Assembly: GCA_014529385.2 (NCBI GenBank)
Contig: CM043969.1
Location: forward strand, 20,054,946 to 20,118,945
Length of the DNA stretch: 64,000 bases
Origin: Adiantum capillus-veneris
Lineage: Eukaryota > Streptophyta > Polypodiopsida > Polypodiales > Pteridaceae
Direction: 5' to 3'
Part shown: piece by piece, positions 1 to 12,273 of the stretch
Layout of the letters: every line of letters starts with the position of its first letter
Numbering within the stretch: position 1 is the first letter of the stretch
Program-made: the position numbers and the translations under genes
Notes under the pieces: generated by a model
What the model saw: the letters and a program-made list of their open reading frames with translations, nothing else
What the model was told of the DNA's origin: nothing
Databases searched by the model: none

Positions 1-2
1 TA

Positions 3-2541
3 GACTACCGCGGACTTAATCAAGTTTTTGCTGAGAACAAGTACCCCATTCCTAGGATTGATGAGCTATTGGCACATGGGGCTAAGATCTTCACAAATAT
101 TGATCTCTGTTCTGGATACTACCAGATAAGGATCAAAGAATTGAGTATTCCAAAGACAACTTTCAATACTAGGTATGGACATTATGAGTTCACAATAATG
201 TATTTTGGTCTTACCAATGCTCTTGCAAGCTTTAATCAACTAATGCATGATATTTTTAAACCTTACCTAGATGATTTTTCTTGGTTTTCTTTGATGATAT
301 CTTAATCTATTCTAAAGATGAGGTAGATCATGAAGAGCACTTTCATAAAGTATTACAACTCTTACAGTAGCATCAACTTTATGCTAAGAAAAGTAAATGT
401 ACCTTTTGCTCTCCCCAAGTTAGCTATCTTGGCTTTATTATATCTTCCAAGGGTATCTCAATGGACCCCAACAAAATCAAGGACATTGTAGAATGTCTTA
501 CTAACGTCATTGAAATAAGGGGATTTCTTGGGATCACAAGATGGTACCAAATATTTGTCAAGGATTATTCTCTTATTACAGCACCTTTGATAGAATTATC
601 GAAGAAAAGAATGAGGATTGAATGGAGAGAAGAAAACAAGGCCAGTTTTGCAAAGTTAAAAGCCAAGTATCAGCCCCTATTCTTAAGCTTTTTGATTTCA
701 GGAAAGTGTTTGAAATTATAGCAGATGCTAGAAAGCTCACTTTAGGAGAAGTCCTTACTCAAGAAGGTAGGCCCGTAGCATATACTTCTCGAAAGATCAA
801 GGATTATGAGAAGAATTACCCTACCCATGACTTGGAACTCTTAGCATTCCTCGATGCATTAAAGTTATGGAGACATTATCTTCTCAATCGCAAATTTTAG
901 TTAGTCATTGATCATAAAATCTTGAAGTGGATCTTTACACAACCCAATCTCAACATGAGGCAAAGGAGACGGATTGAACTTCTTCAATAATATGACTTTG
1001 ACATAAAGTATAGACCTGGGAAGGACAATGTAGTCGTGGATGGACTTAGCTCCTGCAAAGCTTTCCTTAATGCTATCTCTAAAGCTAATACTCCTATCTG
1101 AGAGTGACTTAAGGAAGCATCCTTGAGAGGCCCAAATTATCAGTAATTACCTTTGCAGATTCAACAAGGCATAACACCTAAAGCAAAGAATATATTGAAA
1201 AAGGATTACTCTGTTCAAGAGGGATGTTTTTTTTTTGGCAAAGGATTTGTGTACCTAAGGATCCATTATTGAAGAAGGAAATCTTATTTGAGGCTCATGA
1301 CAACCTAGCATCAGGACACCCTGGGTATGCAAAGACCCTAAATGTTGTTAGAAGTAGATACTTTTGGACAGGTATGAAGGGAGATGTTCTTTGCTATGTG
1401 AAGCAATGTCTCTCTTGCCAATGGATTAAAGATGAAAGAATCAAACTACCTAGATGAATTCAACCCGTTGATATACCTCAAATGAAATGGGAATGTATCA
1501 GTATGAGTTTTGTTACCGGATTACCCATTGTTGGAGGCTAAGATTCAATATTTGTTGTTGTTGATATGCTCATTAAGGTAGCTCACTTAATGCATGTGCA
1601 AACTACCTACACTACTTTTGATATTAGTCAAATCTTCATGAAGGAGATCTTTAGACTTCATGGTCTACCTAAGAGAATTGTCAGCGGGACAGGGATGCAA
1701 AATTTACCTAAAAATTTTGGAATTCACTCTATCAAGCCATTGAAAAACAGAACCGTGTTTTAGCACAGTATATCATCCTCAGACAGATGGTCAAACTCAA
1801 AGAGTAAATCAAGTAATTGAAGACATTCTTAGAGAATATTGTTCATAGCAACCAAAGAAATGGAAACAATATCTTCCTTTGGTTGAATATTCCTATAACG
1901 ACTCTGACCATAGAAGCATAGGCATGTCACCATTTAAGTCTCTTTATGGTCAAAATTTTTTGGCTCCGTTAAACTTTTCAGACCCTACCATCAAGGTAGA
2001 AGCCTCAAATAGAATGCTCGAAGACATGAAAGCTCAGACCATGGCGATTTGTAAGGATATTCAGGCTTCTCAAGATAGATAAAAGCATTATGCAGATAAG
2101 AGGAGATCAAAAAAAATCTTTAAAGAAGAAGACAATGTATTCCTTAGGGTTAGGCCCAATAAAAGAAATCTGTCCTTGGGAAAGTACAAGAAGATCTGCC
2201 CAAGATACTGTGGATCCTATGAGATTGCCAAAGTGATAAGTGATCAAGCTTACAAGTTAAAGCTACCCTCTAACCTCAAAATTCATGATGTCTTCCATGC
2301 TAGTCTATTAACACCTTATGTTCCTAACCCCAATCAGCTTTTGGATACCAAACAAATAGTTGTTCTTACCCAAGGAATCCTTGAACTTCAACCTAACTAT
2401 ATCCTAGAAACTCGAGAGAGAAAACTTAAGAATAGAAGCATCATCAAACACCTTGTCAAATGGAAAGATTTCCCTGAAGAAGATGCAATGTGGAAAGACG
2501 AAACATCTCTCCTTAAAGATCATGCGGACATTTTGTCATAA
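3..2541 (+). pseudogene. Chromovirus (Ty3/gypsy) pol, 3' part: RT, RNase H, integrase, chromodomain
   Basis: The window opens inside a reverse transcriptase. About 3-450 holds the RT palm: the DYRGLNQ start, [18 protein letters not shown], then a frameshifted FFDD-ILIYS catalytic block. 450-1080 holds the RNase H connection and RNase H (ADARKLTLGEVL, PVAYTSRKI, YRPGKDNVVVDGLS). 1290-1440 is the integrase H2C2 zinc domain (HDN..SGHPGY through CLSC). 1490-2080 is a heavily damaged integrase core. 2176-2541 is the integrase C terminus (SLLTPYVPNP) followed by a chromodomain (LVKWKDFPEEDAMW). Many stops and at least four frame changes show it is dead. The order RT-RH-IN-chromodomain is that of plant chromoviruses. 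No 3' LTR follows; hAT sequence begins almost at once. Confidence 0.93.
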
Positions 2542-2544
2542 TAA

Positions 2545-3745
2545 AACACCGGAAAAATGTCATTAACTTCTTCTATGTCTGAGCATTCTGAAGCCACCTC
2601 CCACTCTGAGTCGTTGTCACTTTGCACCTCAAAACAAATTTCCTCATGCGATTGCTTGATACCAAAGCGATGTTCAGCTACTCCCATTGCAATGTTGGTT
2701 GGAGCATGCAACAATCTCATATTGCAAAACACATATATCAAATCCTCGGGTCATTTTGGTTGTAATCTATTTCTCTTTTTAGTGTAGGAAGTTAAATGCA
2801 AACCAATTTCTCTCAGAACTACCACTTGAAGTAGCAACAGATAATACTCTAACAGCTACATGTTGCAGTTCTATCTTTTCTCCAATATATTATTTCCACC
2901 ACATATTTGCATTGAATTTTTTTGAGGGCATCAATGTGCCAAGGATCACCAAACATGCCAACCATATTTGCATAGTCAATGCGTTGATGAAATGCATCTT
3001 TTCTCCCTTTGGGCCCTAAGAGTTGCATGCAAATAACTTTGAAACCACGCATCACTTGAGAGTTTGAGTATTGTTCATGGAGCTGAAATTTTGGATCCAA
3101 AATAGATGCTACACTGTGTAATGGCGTGTGCATTTGCATCCATTGAGATTCTGAACATGAAACCAAAAATGCTTTGTCTCTACTAGTGTAGCCTTAAAAG
3201 TCCTTGAACTTTTCAATGGCTTCTGACATATACAAATACACCTTTCCAAAGACAAAAGAATCTTTATCCACCAAGCACAAAAAGTCCACGTTGACAACCT
3301 TTTCCACATTTCTCTAAAACAAGAATTGACGAGTTGATGAACCCTTAATGTTGTAGCTTGGTAGCTGGGATATTTTGGTAAGCCATGCATCCATTGCATG
3401 TTGGCAACTATCTCCACCAGAGCATGTCAAGTATCTTTCAATGTTGATGACACATAATATACAACATCCTTCGAAGCAGTAATGCATCTAATCCAAAGAG
3501 AAATTATATCGATGATATTGGAAGAGAGATATCTACAAATTAAACACTTCATCATGCTTTTGATAAACAGTGGTTATACATGCTGCATTTGAAGTGGACG
3601 CAAGCGTTTTTGGCATGTGGTATTCCATTCAATGTAGTGTGTAACCCTATCTTCAAAGATGCATCAAGATGAGAATTGCCAAAAAAGGATTTGTGATGTT
3701 GGATTATAACAAAAGATCATAGAGCATGTTGACAAAGTCAAAGAT
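2545..3745 (-). pseudogene. hAT-type transposase relic, C-terminal half
   Basis: Read on the minus strand, three frames together give the C-terminal half of a plant hAT transposase: a DUF659-like part (about 3500-3110), the block TPLHSVASILDPKF (about 3120-3070), then AFHQRIDYANMVGMFGDPW, the dimerisation motif SGSSERNW (about 2800) and IYVFCNMRLL (about 2740-2710), ending in an acidic tail near 2550. hAT transposases use an RNase-H-like DDE fold and dimerise through this C-terminal region. Frameshifts and stops break it. Its upstream part is cut off at about 3750 by the 5' LTR of element A. The terminal inverted repeats of the hAT element are not recognisable here. Confidence 0.8.
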
Positions 3746-3761
3746 GAGGTAGAAAGCACAT

Positions 3762-5812
3762 TGGTGCACCCAAAGTGTGTGAACCTCAACAAAGGGAACA
3801 GGCACTGATGTATATGCTTCTAGATGCATGGCAGAGGGCTAGAGTAGATGGGAAGAGCCTGGGTAGACAAGTGACAATGGAGATGTATGCTTTATGTGGT
3901 TTTTTAGACCATATGGGCTCTAGATAGGGCCTAATAGGGTGGTAGATGAATAATATCTGAGGTGATGGTTCTTGGCTTGGATATGTCGAGCTTGAAGTGT
4001 TGAAGGAGTAGGTCTAGATGGCTTGTCAAACGGAGCCATGTTGTGCAAGATACGGGGCTTTGAAGTTGGAAGTGATTGCATATCCCAGACGGATAGGCCA
4101 AGTGATGCCTGGTAGTCCAAGCCATTACGAAGCTATGGGTGTGTAGTGCTTGATTCATGGAGCCTGCTGCTATTTTCAAATTGGCAATCTGAGTCTCAAA
4201 TGTCAAGTTATTAGCAATCAAATTTTCACCGAGGGCCAAGTTCGTGCCTATTGATTGCCTCGGTAGATGTGTCTAATGATTCCAAGGTTTGCCAAGGATT
4301 GTATGCATTCTATGCTGTGTATGACGGTGTCTCAAACAAAATATAGACCGAGAAGATGCAGACTGTTGAAGTTGGTGACGATTTTGCCAGTGGGAGGGGC
4401 TCAAATGATTTTTTGTCAATTTGACGCATCAATTAGCGAGCCCAAGGTAACCCAAATGCAGGGAGAAGGAGTGGAGCTCTAGCCCGGGTAGTCCGCTTTT
4501 GACCATGCTTCATAGATTGAGAAGTGGAGCTTGGAGTGATGCAATGCAGTGAAAAGAGGGCCAAAAAATTGAGGTTTTATGAAGTTTGTGAAGGTTTTTC
4601 TTGAATTCTAGGAGACTTGGAGGGAAAGAGAGACGAGGTCTTGCCATGTGGCACCTCCTTAAACCCACATGCACAGTAGAAGGCAACATGAAGAGGGGTT
4701 ATATCCTTGGCATGGCCATTACCATAGGCATCACGAGTTGAGTTGGAGAGCTTGCGAGTTGGGGACTATGGCATCCATGGACGGTGGTCCTTTGGGCGGA
4801 TTTGGGTGCTGCTTGGGCGGAAACCCACCGTATTTTGGCGCCTTCAAGCTAACACAGGTGGTGGTGGCACACTCTGAGCAATGGCCACTAGCCAAGCACT
4901 GTAGCGTGGTCAATTGATGATGTGGCATATTCATTGCGCGTGGCCGGGTTCACACGCCCAATGGACAAATCATTTGTGAGGGCTACAGTGGGAGCACTAA
5001 AGGCTTTGTTGGTGACCCAGTTAAGGGAGAATTCATGTGCAAGTAAGGGTGTTGAAGGGGGTGGCCTATTACATGCCATGCAAGGCTAAGAATAGCAGAG
5101 GTTGGCAAGAATAGAAAAAAGGGTTTTGACCGAAAATAGAAGGAGGTCTTTCCCACACCCTTGAGGTGAAGGAGGAGAAGAAGCGAGGTCTTCCTTGAAG
5201 GACTGAAGTGAGCTCTCAAGGAGGGAGGAGCGGGATTTTTTTGCACAAGGGAATATCAATGAGGAGTTGCCAGGCAGGAGGAGTCCAAGAGGGAAGAGTG
5301 TTTTTGGACAAGCTTGAGGCAAAGCTTGCAGACAGATTTTTTTAAGCCAATGAAGACGACGTCAAGGGCCTTTTTCCTATCTCTCTAAGCAAGGAGAGTT
5401 GCACAAGTGGTGAAGCCGAAATTGCCAATTTTCTTGTTGCTCGAGGCTGCCATGCTGAGCCATATGTTATCAAGGTTTCATGGATGTTTGTAGAAGGTTT
5501 TTTGGTCGCAGTTGAAGCAAAGCATATTAGTTTCTTGTGCTGTTTCTTCCCCTTTTAATCCTTCTTCTCTTTCTTTGTTCCAACTGTGTGGTGCTAGTGT
5601 TCGAGATGTGTGTGCCTCCCCAGGCCTTTGTGTGTGTGAGAGAGAAAGAGAGAGTGGTGTGTGTTGTGGCATGTTCGTAAACACCGATGTGGATTGTTGT
5701 CAATTGTGTGAGTTTTGAAGGTGAACTCTAGTGGATTGGGGTGGAGTGATTATCCAGGGCTATAGAGAGGTAGATTACTTGGGTTTTGGTTGTGTTCCCT
5801 CTCCCCTATCCA
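3762..5812 (+). repeat. 5' LTR of element A (family with about 2-kb LTRs)
   Basis: The first 1.17 kb (3762-4927) aligns throughout, in direct orientation, with 39797-40986, for example at TGGTGCAYCCAAAGTGTG, in the segment ending TTTTTTAGACCATATGGGCTC, and at GTCAATTGATGATGTGGCAT. Copy 2 begins right after a purine-rich tract at the end of a coding region, as a 3' LTR does. I place the end near 5812 (CTATCCA), because the 14-mer GGGCTATAGAGAGG (5757-5770) recurs in an LTR-like end at 51777-51790. The short ORFs inside are not conserved coding sequence. A primer-binding site just after 5812 is not obvious. The left boundary is good to a few bases. Confidence 0.75.
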
Positions 5813-5891
5813 TCTTCAGGTGCCCCCACTGAGGAGCGTTGATGCTCGGATTTGAAGGTTAAAGCGGTGTTTCAAAGCTAGCAATAAGCGG

Positions 5892-6250
5892 TTGGCGGAT
5901 GGTCGAAATATTTGGTGGTTGTGTTTGAAGATAGCAAAGATGATGGAGCCAAGCTTTGGCCCCATATTTACAGATGTTGAAGACCCTGAAGATTGGTTAG
6001 CAGATTTTAAATTGTGGATGCTTTCGATGCATATGTTGATAGATGCGGAAAAGCTACAAACGGTATCATTGTTAATGTGTAGACGAGGAAAGGTTTGGTA
6101 CGATGATTTGAAGGATGATGGTTGAAGTTCATGGCATGGATTACAAAGGCAGATTCTGGAGCGGTTTCAAGAAGTGACCCCCTCGACAGAGGTTGATGCA
6201 AAGCTGAAAGCGGTGTGCCATGATGTAAGTAAAGGATTTTTTTTTTCTTT
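5892..6250 (+). pseudogene. gag-like domain of element A
   Basis: The 77-residue stretch starting MADGRNIWW contains FGPIFTDVEDPEDWLADFKLWM, then LQTVSLLMCRRGKVWYDDL, a stop, and then WHGLQRQILERFQEVTPST. The layout W-x-F, A-x-W(Y), W..L...ILERF is that of the retrotransposon gag capsid region (Retrotrans_gag). It sits just after the 5' LTR, where gag belongs. An in-frame TGA (after DDG) and a T-run near 6240 break it. Element A shows no protease, RT or integrase before its 3' LTR, so this is likely a gag-only, non-autonomous element. Confidence 0.6.
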
Positions 6251-6705
6251 GAGAAGTTTGAAACCTATTGGAAACAATTAGAGATTGCCACTGGGGTGAA
6301 AGGCGATTAGTTTTTGAAATTGTCAAAGTTTCTTGAGTGCTTGCATCCACATTAGGAAAGTTTTGAACTCATTTTTGGGCCTTTTAAGAGTGCCACATCA
6401 TCAAAGTTGTACAAAAGAAAGCAACCCGGTAGACCCCTCTAAATATTTCTCAGAACCCCATGATATGACCTATCATTGGAAAGCTTTTAAAAAATGGATT
6501 CTAAAGAGATAAGGTCCAAAAATTTTGGATGAATTCTATGAAAGTTATGCCATTTTTTTTCAATCAACCAATTTTTGTTACCGTTACGGTAATCTAAAAT
6601 CACCTTTTTCTAGATCTATATGAAGGTAATGTCCGATACATGCATGCTATATATCAATAGATAGCATTTGAAGAGTAGATTCTAAATATCCAACCTCCGA
6701 CAAGT
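6251..6705. other. Non-coding stretch with diverged internal duplication
   Basis: No coding sequence is convincing. Two related segments occur: ATGGATTCTAAAGAGATAAG... at about 6490-6560 and AGTAGATTCTAAATATCC... at about 6675-6765, each followed by a phrase like GAAAGYTATGCC. This looks like an old tandem duplication or a small insertion lying between the gag-like domain and the next ORF. Confidence 0.4.
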
Positions 6706-7110
6706 TTGGATCTTATTTACAAAAAAAATTACCGATCCCCACTTTTTGAAAGCTATGCCACATCAACAATTCTTACAAGGCCCAAAAATGAGCTCAAAAT
6801 TTTCCTAATGAGGATCAAAGATAAGGTGGAAGACGGTGCTAATACCTATGAATACATGGTGTATATGGCCAAGATGAAGAGAAAAAAGGTGAAACAGAAG
6901 CTGGAGCTAGGTTTGCTGAAGCCTACAGATTATGTGCCCATTGCAAAGCTAGCAGAGTATTCTATGGTTCAACCAAAGGCAGTGCCAGTTGTGCAAAAGC
7001 TAAAGCCCTTTGAGGTAAGGCCAACAATTGATTATGTTCCTTGGAGGTTTCCAGTTTATAATGTACATGTGCCAGTGATGGATGAGCTTGTCAAAGAGGA
7101 TAAGATCCTT
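6706..7110 (+). pseudogene. Element A ORF, 5' exon-like half, split by element B
   Basis: An open frame of 135 codons runs into the LTR of element B, where it meets TGT TAG. The same frame resumes at 38327 on the other side of B after one copy of the 5-bp target duplication and then runs to 38920. Nothing in the sequence matches a family I know. It is lysine-rich around residues 45-65 (MKRKKVKQK) and has VRPTIDYVPW near residue 105. It is split rather than truncated: both halves are open and in phase across 31.2 kb of insert. Confidence 0.7.
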
Positions 7111-8015
7111 TGTTAGCAGCAAGCTAACCCATGTAACATTTTTTGGGAGCTTTATGGTAAAAACAATTAGTCTTTTGATAAATTGGTAATATTGTAATTC
7201 CTATTTGTCAAGTGGATATTGTAATCTATGAGCCGGATCTATAAGCTTCTAGATTGTATCAATATATGCTTAGTTAGAGCTCTCAAATGATTAGTTGTTG
7301 ACCAAAGAAACCTTGGCTAAGGTATAAAAGCCAATTTTGTAAAGTTATTATTAAGTTTCTGGATAAAAAATACACAGCGTGAGCTAACAACGCACACTTC
7401 TCTCCTTCTCATGCTTCCATCTCGTCGGTTGTCACATTGTAGTGTCGTCTGTTATGTTGCAATCATAGGTAAGAGCTCTACGCATTGACGTAAACATATC
7501 ATGGTATATTATAGCTTCTGGCATCGTTGACACGCGCCCTAATTTCATCATAAGTAGGAATTTAAGCTAAGAAATCACAAAATAAGCATAGGTGGGGTAT
7601 TGGGGCATCATTGCTAAGCATTTAGAAGCATTCGGGGTCAAAAATGACATGGTCAAAATCTCACTGTTATTAATCATCGCATTTTTTCACTTTATCAAAA
7701 GTGATTTGAGACCCTAAGAATGCGTGCTTAGGTCTTTTATACTTGTTCTAGAAGTTTCATAACATTCTAATATCATTTGATGCTATAACGACTATGGTTT
7801 GTTTGTCGCGATTAGTGACTAGCTTTTGATGACTTAGGTCATTTGAGTGTAGCTTGTGTTAGATGCGAGCGTCTATTTTTTTCCAAGAGATTGACACCCT
7901 CATGTAGCCTCTATGCACTAGTTGAGTTAGCTTTGTCCCATGGATTGACAATTATGTTCGTGGTTCTCGCTATGTCTGCAATAAGATAAGAGTGAGGTTA
8001 AGAAACCCATCCACA
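7111..8015 (+). repeat. 5' LTR of element B (905 bp)
   Basis: Begins TGTTAGCAGCAAGCTAACCC and ends CATCCACA, directly before the primer-binding site. It aligns with the 3' LTR at 37829-38321 except that 7495-7915 (about 421 bp) has no counterpart there. In both copies the sequence CACTAGT followed by TCCCATGGATTGACAATTATG marks the resumed match. So either the 5' copy has an insertion or the 3' copy a deletion. Confidence 0.88.
7323..7329 (+). promoter_or_regulatory. TATA box of element B 5' LTR
   Basis: TATAAAA within GGTATAAAAGCC, conserved at the matching place in the 3' LTR (38040-38046). It is followed about 60 bp on by an AATACAC run resembling an R-region polyadenylation zone, AATAAA in the 3' copy. 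Confidence 0.6.
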
Positions 8016-8017
8016 TT

Positions 8018-8035
8018 TGGCACCGTTTCCGGGGA
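8018..8035 (+). other. Primer-binding site of element B (tRNA-Asp type)
   Basis: TGGCACCGTTTCCGGGGA lies 2 bp after the LTR end. It differs at two positions from TGGCGCCGTTGCCGGGGA, the complement of the tRNA-Asp 3' end used by many Tat and Athila elements. Confidence 0.75.
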
Positions 8036-8700
8036 TTGAATAGATCTAAACTAGGGAAAACAAGAGCGTCTAGGATAGTTGTCCTTTAACTTCCTCTAGA
8101 ACCACCTAGAGTTAAAATTTCTCTTAAAAATCGTATAGCTTAAGAGTGTTGTCTTTTGCTATGTAGAGGTAGCTTGGGAGTAGACTGTACTTGCTAAGTA
8201 CCTTGTAGGATTGCAGGATTAGGTAAGGATTTTGAGAATGATTGATGGACAAGACAAGTCTTAAGATCAAAGCTCAGAAAACCATAAAAAACAAGAAAAC
8301 AAGTGTTTGTGAACACCTTCCACAACCCAATTGCAATAGAACCTAAAGGTAGGGTAAGTAGAATCTGAGTTGGATCTCAAATCATTGCTCACTCCAAAGG
8401 AATTGTCTGTGAGTTCTTTATGTGAAGTTGTAGAATTTCAGGTCTACTGCTTGAAACAACATCAAAAGACTGTCAACCATTGAATCTGGTTGCAGCTTAT
8501 GCTCATAAAAGTTGTATCAACCAGTGGGTAAGCATAAGGATGCATTTGAGGTAAATTTTCAAGAGTTTGCAAAAACTCAAATTATTTACATTTTATTGAG
8601 AATTTAGGCCAAATTAAGTTTTGACTTGAATCAAAGGCTTAAAACATATCACAAAAAGACTGACCATTGAAAAATTGCAAAAAATGTTCATTCAGGCCAA

Positions 8701-9566
8701 AAGTAAATAATTATGATTATTCACTTTTAGCTAAAAAAATAATCAAGGTTGATACCAAAGACTCTATGCATGATTACAAACATCTTTTGTGAAGGTTGAT
8801 ACCAAAGACTCTATGCATGATTACAAACATGTTTTGTGAAGGCTCATAGAGTTTGGATCACAAAACAAACCAAAAACTTGATAAAAGCTGAAATCTATAC
8901 TAATTGTCGAGAGATTGAGTTTGACTTGATAAATCTTGTTCAAATTTAGTGAAACTTGACTTAGAGGCTTAGTTTAAGGTGTAGAACATGTGTGTATGCT
9001 AGAATTTACCATATGTAAATAATTGTGATTATTTACTTTTGTCATATTTTCAAATATTTTTGGCCAACCAAGCATACCACATGTTCTATCATGTTGTATT
9101 GACCACATCAAATTTGGTGAAATTTGGATTTGTAAAGCAAAAATTGTGGCTAGATTTGTAAAGTCACTCTATAGACACAAAACTGTGACAAATTGAGTAG
9201 AGTTTATCCAAATTTGGTGAAACTTTTCTAGGGAGTTTAAGTTGAGTTGCTTTAGCTATTTATATCAAAAAAGAAGTAAATAATCGTAATTATTTACATC
9301 TGCTCTAGAATTGAGATTTTTTGCACAATTGTGTAAACCACAAGGTCAAGCATATCAAGTAGAAATTTGGTGAAATTTGGATCACAAAAGTGAGACTTAA
9401 GCCAGATTCTTGAAAACTGGGTGTGGACACTTAACAGTTGATAACTTGAACAAATTTTGTTCAAATTCAATGAAACTTGTCAAGAGACTACAACAAGGTG
9501 TTTATATGGAAAAAAAAACCTAAAAAGTGAGAAAATTTGAGAAAAGTAAATAATCAAATTATTTAC
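8701..9566. repeat. Four spaced inverted-repeat motifs GTAAATAATC-N2-GATTATTTAC
   Basis: Copies lie at 8703-8724, 9015-9036, 9275-9296 and 9546-9566. Each is a 10-nt arm, a 2-nt spacer (1 nt in the last) and the reverse-complement arm, with one or two changes. The copy at 20918-20939 carries both arms exactly, and two weaker ones lie at 20345-20363 and 20625-20646, all in element B. Confidence 0.8.
8745..8838 (+). repeat. Tandem duplication, 2 x 47 bp
   Basis: Units 8745-8791 and 8792-8838, both starting AAGGTTGATACCAAAGACTC, differ at one base (CATCTTTT against CATGTTTT), so the duplication is recent compared with its surroundings. Confidence 0.9.
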
Positions 9567-9733
9567 TTTTGAGCCCTATAGACAAGATATTGAACTTTTG
9601 AACTTGTACTGTGTTAGAACAACATAATACAAGGCCAGTGGTCAAGTTTGGGTTCCATCATATCCAAATTAGTACATGTTGACTCAGTTTCTAGGTTGTA
9701 GATTAGTCCTTTAGCTCTTTGCAAGTGTAGAAT

Positions 9734-10676
9734 TTGGAAGTCTCATTTGCTGACTCACTTAGCTCATATCAAGGTGATATACATAGACCAATCACAATAG
9801 TTAGCAAAAATTCTACAGTCTTTGAGAGAAAAAAACTAACTTGGTTAAAATTGACACAGGAACCAGGTTGCAGGAAAAGAAATGGGATCTTGATAGGAGT
9901 TGAGTTCAAGTCAAGTGAAAAAACAGATGAAAATTCAATCTACTGATAAGTACTCTATCCATGGCTTAACAAGTCTATATGAACCTTAGTTGTGGTCGTA
10001 TACTAGAAAATCAAGACATATTTGGAGAGACAGCTAGTAGGGTATCTAGTGAAGAGAGTGTGAATCAAGGTGATCACTTGGGCACTATCTTTAAAGAATT
10101 CCCAGACACTTATTCAGACTCAGCATCTGAAATGTCTTCCTATTTAACTCAGTCGGGAGCCGTGACTACAGTCGATGATGTAAGAACATACTCACCTTTT
10201 ATAGACTAATGTCCACGGAGCTCGGGTTTACCTGGATCCTAATGAAGAGTATTCCATTCACATTGATGACCATGACATAGATTTTGAAGAGGAAATAAGG
10301 GAAACAAACAAGGAAAAATGTATATGGTTAAAATGAGACTCTGTATGGAAAAGTTGAAAATCCTGATGTGATAGACAAATGGGGGTTAGAAGTGAATACA
10401 ATAATTTTGGATATGGTAGCAAAAGAAGGATCACCAACTTTAGAATTTGAGGGATACAATCAAGTTGTCTGAAACCTTTGAAACGAACTAATTATCTTAG
10501 TATTGGAGTCTATTGTTGGGAGGATAGGAACGTCAAGGATCATTTATGGACCTCTCATACCAAGCCAAGGCAATTAACACCCATGAAGATCATCTATATC
10601 TCAAGATCAAAGACAAGGGTTCAACATATTTACCATCTTACCTATTTAGGGATTGTTATAAGAATAACTTTGTTAT
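9734..10676 (+). pseudogene. Element B: degraded N-terminal gag-region ORFs
   Basis: Open stretches at 9734-9943, 9979-10206 and 10478-10690 in different frames are acidic and Ser/Thr-rich (for example EFPDTYSDSASEMSSYL). They show no domain I recognise. Position directly upstream of the gag domain suggests they are the broken N-terminal part of the gag polyprotein. Confidence 0.4.
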
Positions 10677-12273
10677 GTGATGAGTCCTGAGGAGGTAGAA
10701 CAGACCAGATACCAAGGGTACTCTATAAGAGATTGGATATTAGGGAAAGGACATGATCCTATTCCAAGAGAGGAACTCCACGAGAGATCTTTTGGGAGCA
10801 ATGTTCAAAAACCCAAACCTACCTCATCACAAAGAAAATCGAGTGGCTTTAGAGCCAGTGTAGGGCTATATGAGTCACTATTTCCAACAGATTGGTTTGA
10901 AGGACTCGAGATAGGACCAACTGCCAGAGGAGTTGGAGCTAAGCCAAACAGACGTGTCAAACAAGCTGATTTTCAAACATGGGTCAGAAAATACAGTGGA
11001 TCTGGAGATCCATATGACCACTTAGCAAGCTTCAAGCAAGTGTTAAGAGCAGAACGCATATTTGATTTCCACACTCAATTTTGGAATGACTTTAGAAGGA
11101 AAAGCTTTGACATGGTTCCAAAACATTCCACCAAGGTCAATCATGGATTTAAATACATTAGCTTAGGGATTTGTAGCTGCATGTTTCGAAAACTAGGATC
11201 AAGTATAATATGGTAGCTCAAATCTATAGCTTCGGACAGAAACAAGGTGAGTTTGTTAGGGAGTGTGCAACTAGGATGAAGCAATACATTGCAAGATGCC
11301 TCAAATTAAAAATACCAGCAGAAGAAAGGTTAGTGTCATTGTTTCTAGAAGGATTGCTAAACAAAGAACTTCATGCTATACTATATAGCAAGAAGCATAC
11401 GACCCTAGAAGAGTGTGTATTAGATGCTATTGACTTGGGATACAATTGTGATATTTTCAATGAAGGAGATTTCCCTAAGGATATTCAAAGTGAGAAAACA
11501 ACATCCACAAAACCAACACAAGTGGGAATAGCTGCTGCAGCACCACTTATAGCCATAGAAGACATGCTCAAAAGGATGAACAAAATGAAGAATAATATGC
11601 AAAAATCTCCTACGAGAGGACCTGGGCAAGGGATACCTCAACAGGGCCAACCAATTAGGCCGCAAACATGGTGTTCTATTTAGGGTAAATGGACAAACCA
11701 CAAGACCAATGAGTGTTATTATCGACCAAAGAACGATGGAAATGTTCAATATGTGTCTATGAGACCACAAGGACAACCCATGTATATATATCAACCTAAT
11801 ATGGCCCGAGCACAAAGACCATTGATGGGAATGGAAAGAACACAAATAGTGTTGGGTCAAAAACCTCCATTTCCTAGACATAATGCAATGTTTTTAAAGT
11901 ACATGCATTCAGAAGGAGTCATAGATGAACAAGCACTAGTGCCTGTTACACTTATGTTGAGCCTAGTCCATCTATAGTAATGGTAGAAGGAGAGTATAAT
12001 TCACATCCACCTTCAATGGAAGAACGTGTGACTTATGCTACACCATAGCTTACTCCAATGTACTTTGTAGCTAATCAAGGCATTAGAACTCCAATGGTAA
12101 GACACATGATTAAGCCAAAGATTGAAAACTGCCATAATTGTGGGACAGATGATCATTGGAAAAATGAATGTCCAGAACCTAATAAGAACATTAAGCCAGT
12201 TGAAGCTTTTTGTACACAATGCTGCAAAAAAGGAGGACACTTCCCTGAGAAGACTATCCAAAAAATATGTTGA
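10677..12273 (+). pseudogene. Element B gag with zinc knuckles
   Basis: 10677-11216 contains FQTWVRKYSGSGDPYDHLASF and then FWNDFRRKSFDMV; 11210-11683 contains FVRECATRMKQYIARCLKLK and LVSLFLEGLLNKELHA. Together these match the Retrotrans_gag capsid pattern. Two frames are joined by a frameshift near 11213. A Pro/Gln/Met-rich linker follows, then zinc knuckles at about 12127-12260: CHNCGTDDHWKNEC (CX2CX4HX4C, complete) and CTQCCKKGGHF, which keeps C, C and H but not the last Cys. The nucleocapsid knuckles would bind the element's RNA. Several stops break the gene. Confidence 0.82.

Larger units (their letters stand above)
8036..9733 (+). other. Untranslated leader of element B with diverged tandem repeats
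   Basis: No coding sequence. From about 8700 the sequence recurs with a step of roughly 260-310 bp. Each unit carries an AT-rich inverted repeat (see the entry at 8701-9566) and a phrase like AAATTTGGTGAAATTTGG (about 8935, 9115, 9205, 9365, 9455). A recent exact duplication lies at 8745-8838. Confidence 0.55.

Noticed and set aside
3931-5322. Overlapping minus-strand ORFs of 60-100 codons
   Set aside because: They lie in the LTR of element A, and their counterparts at 39875-40986 differ in frame and length. No domain is seen.
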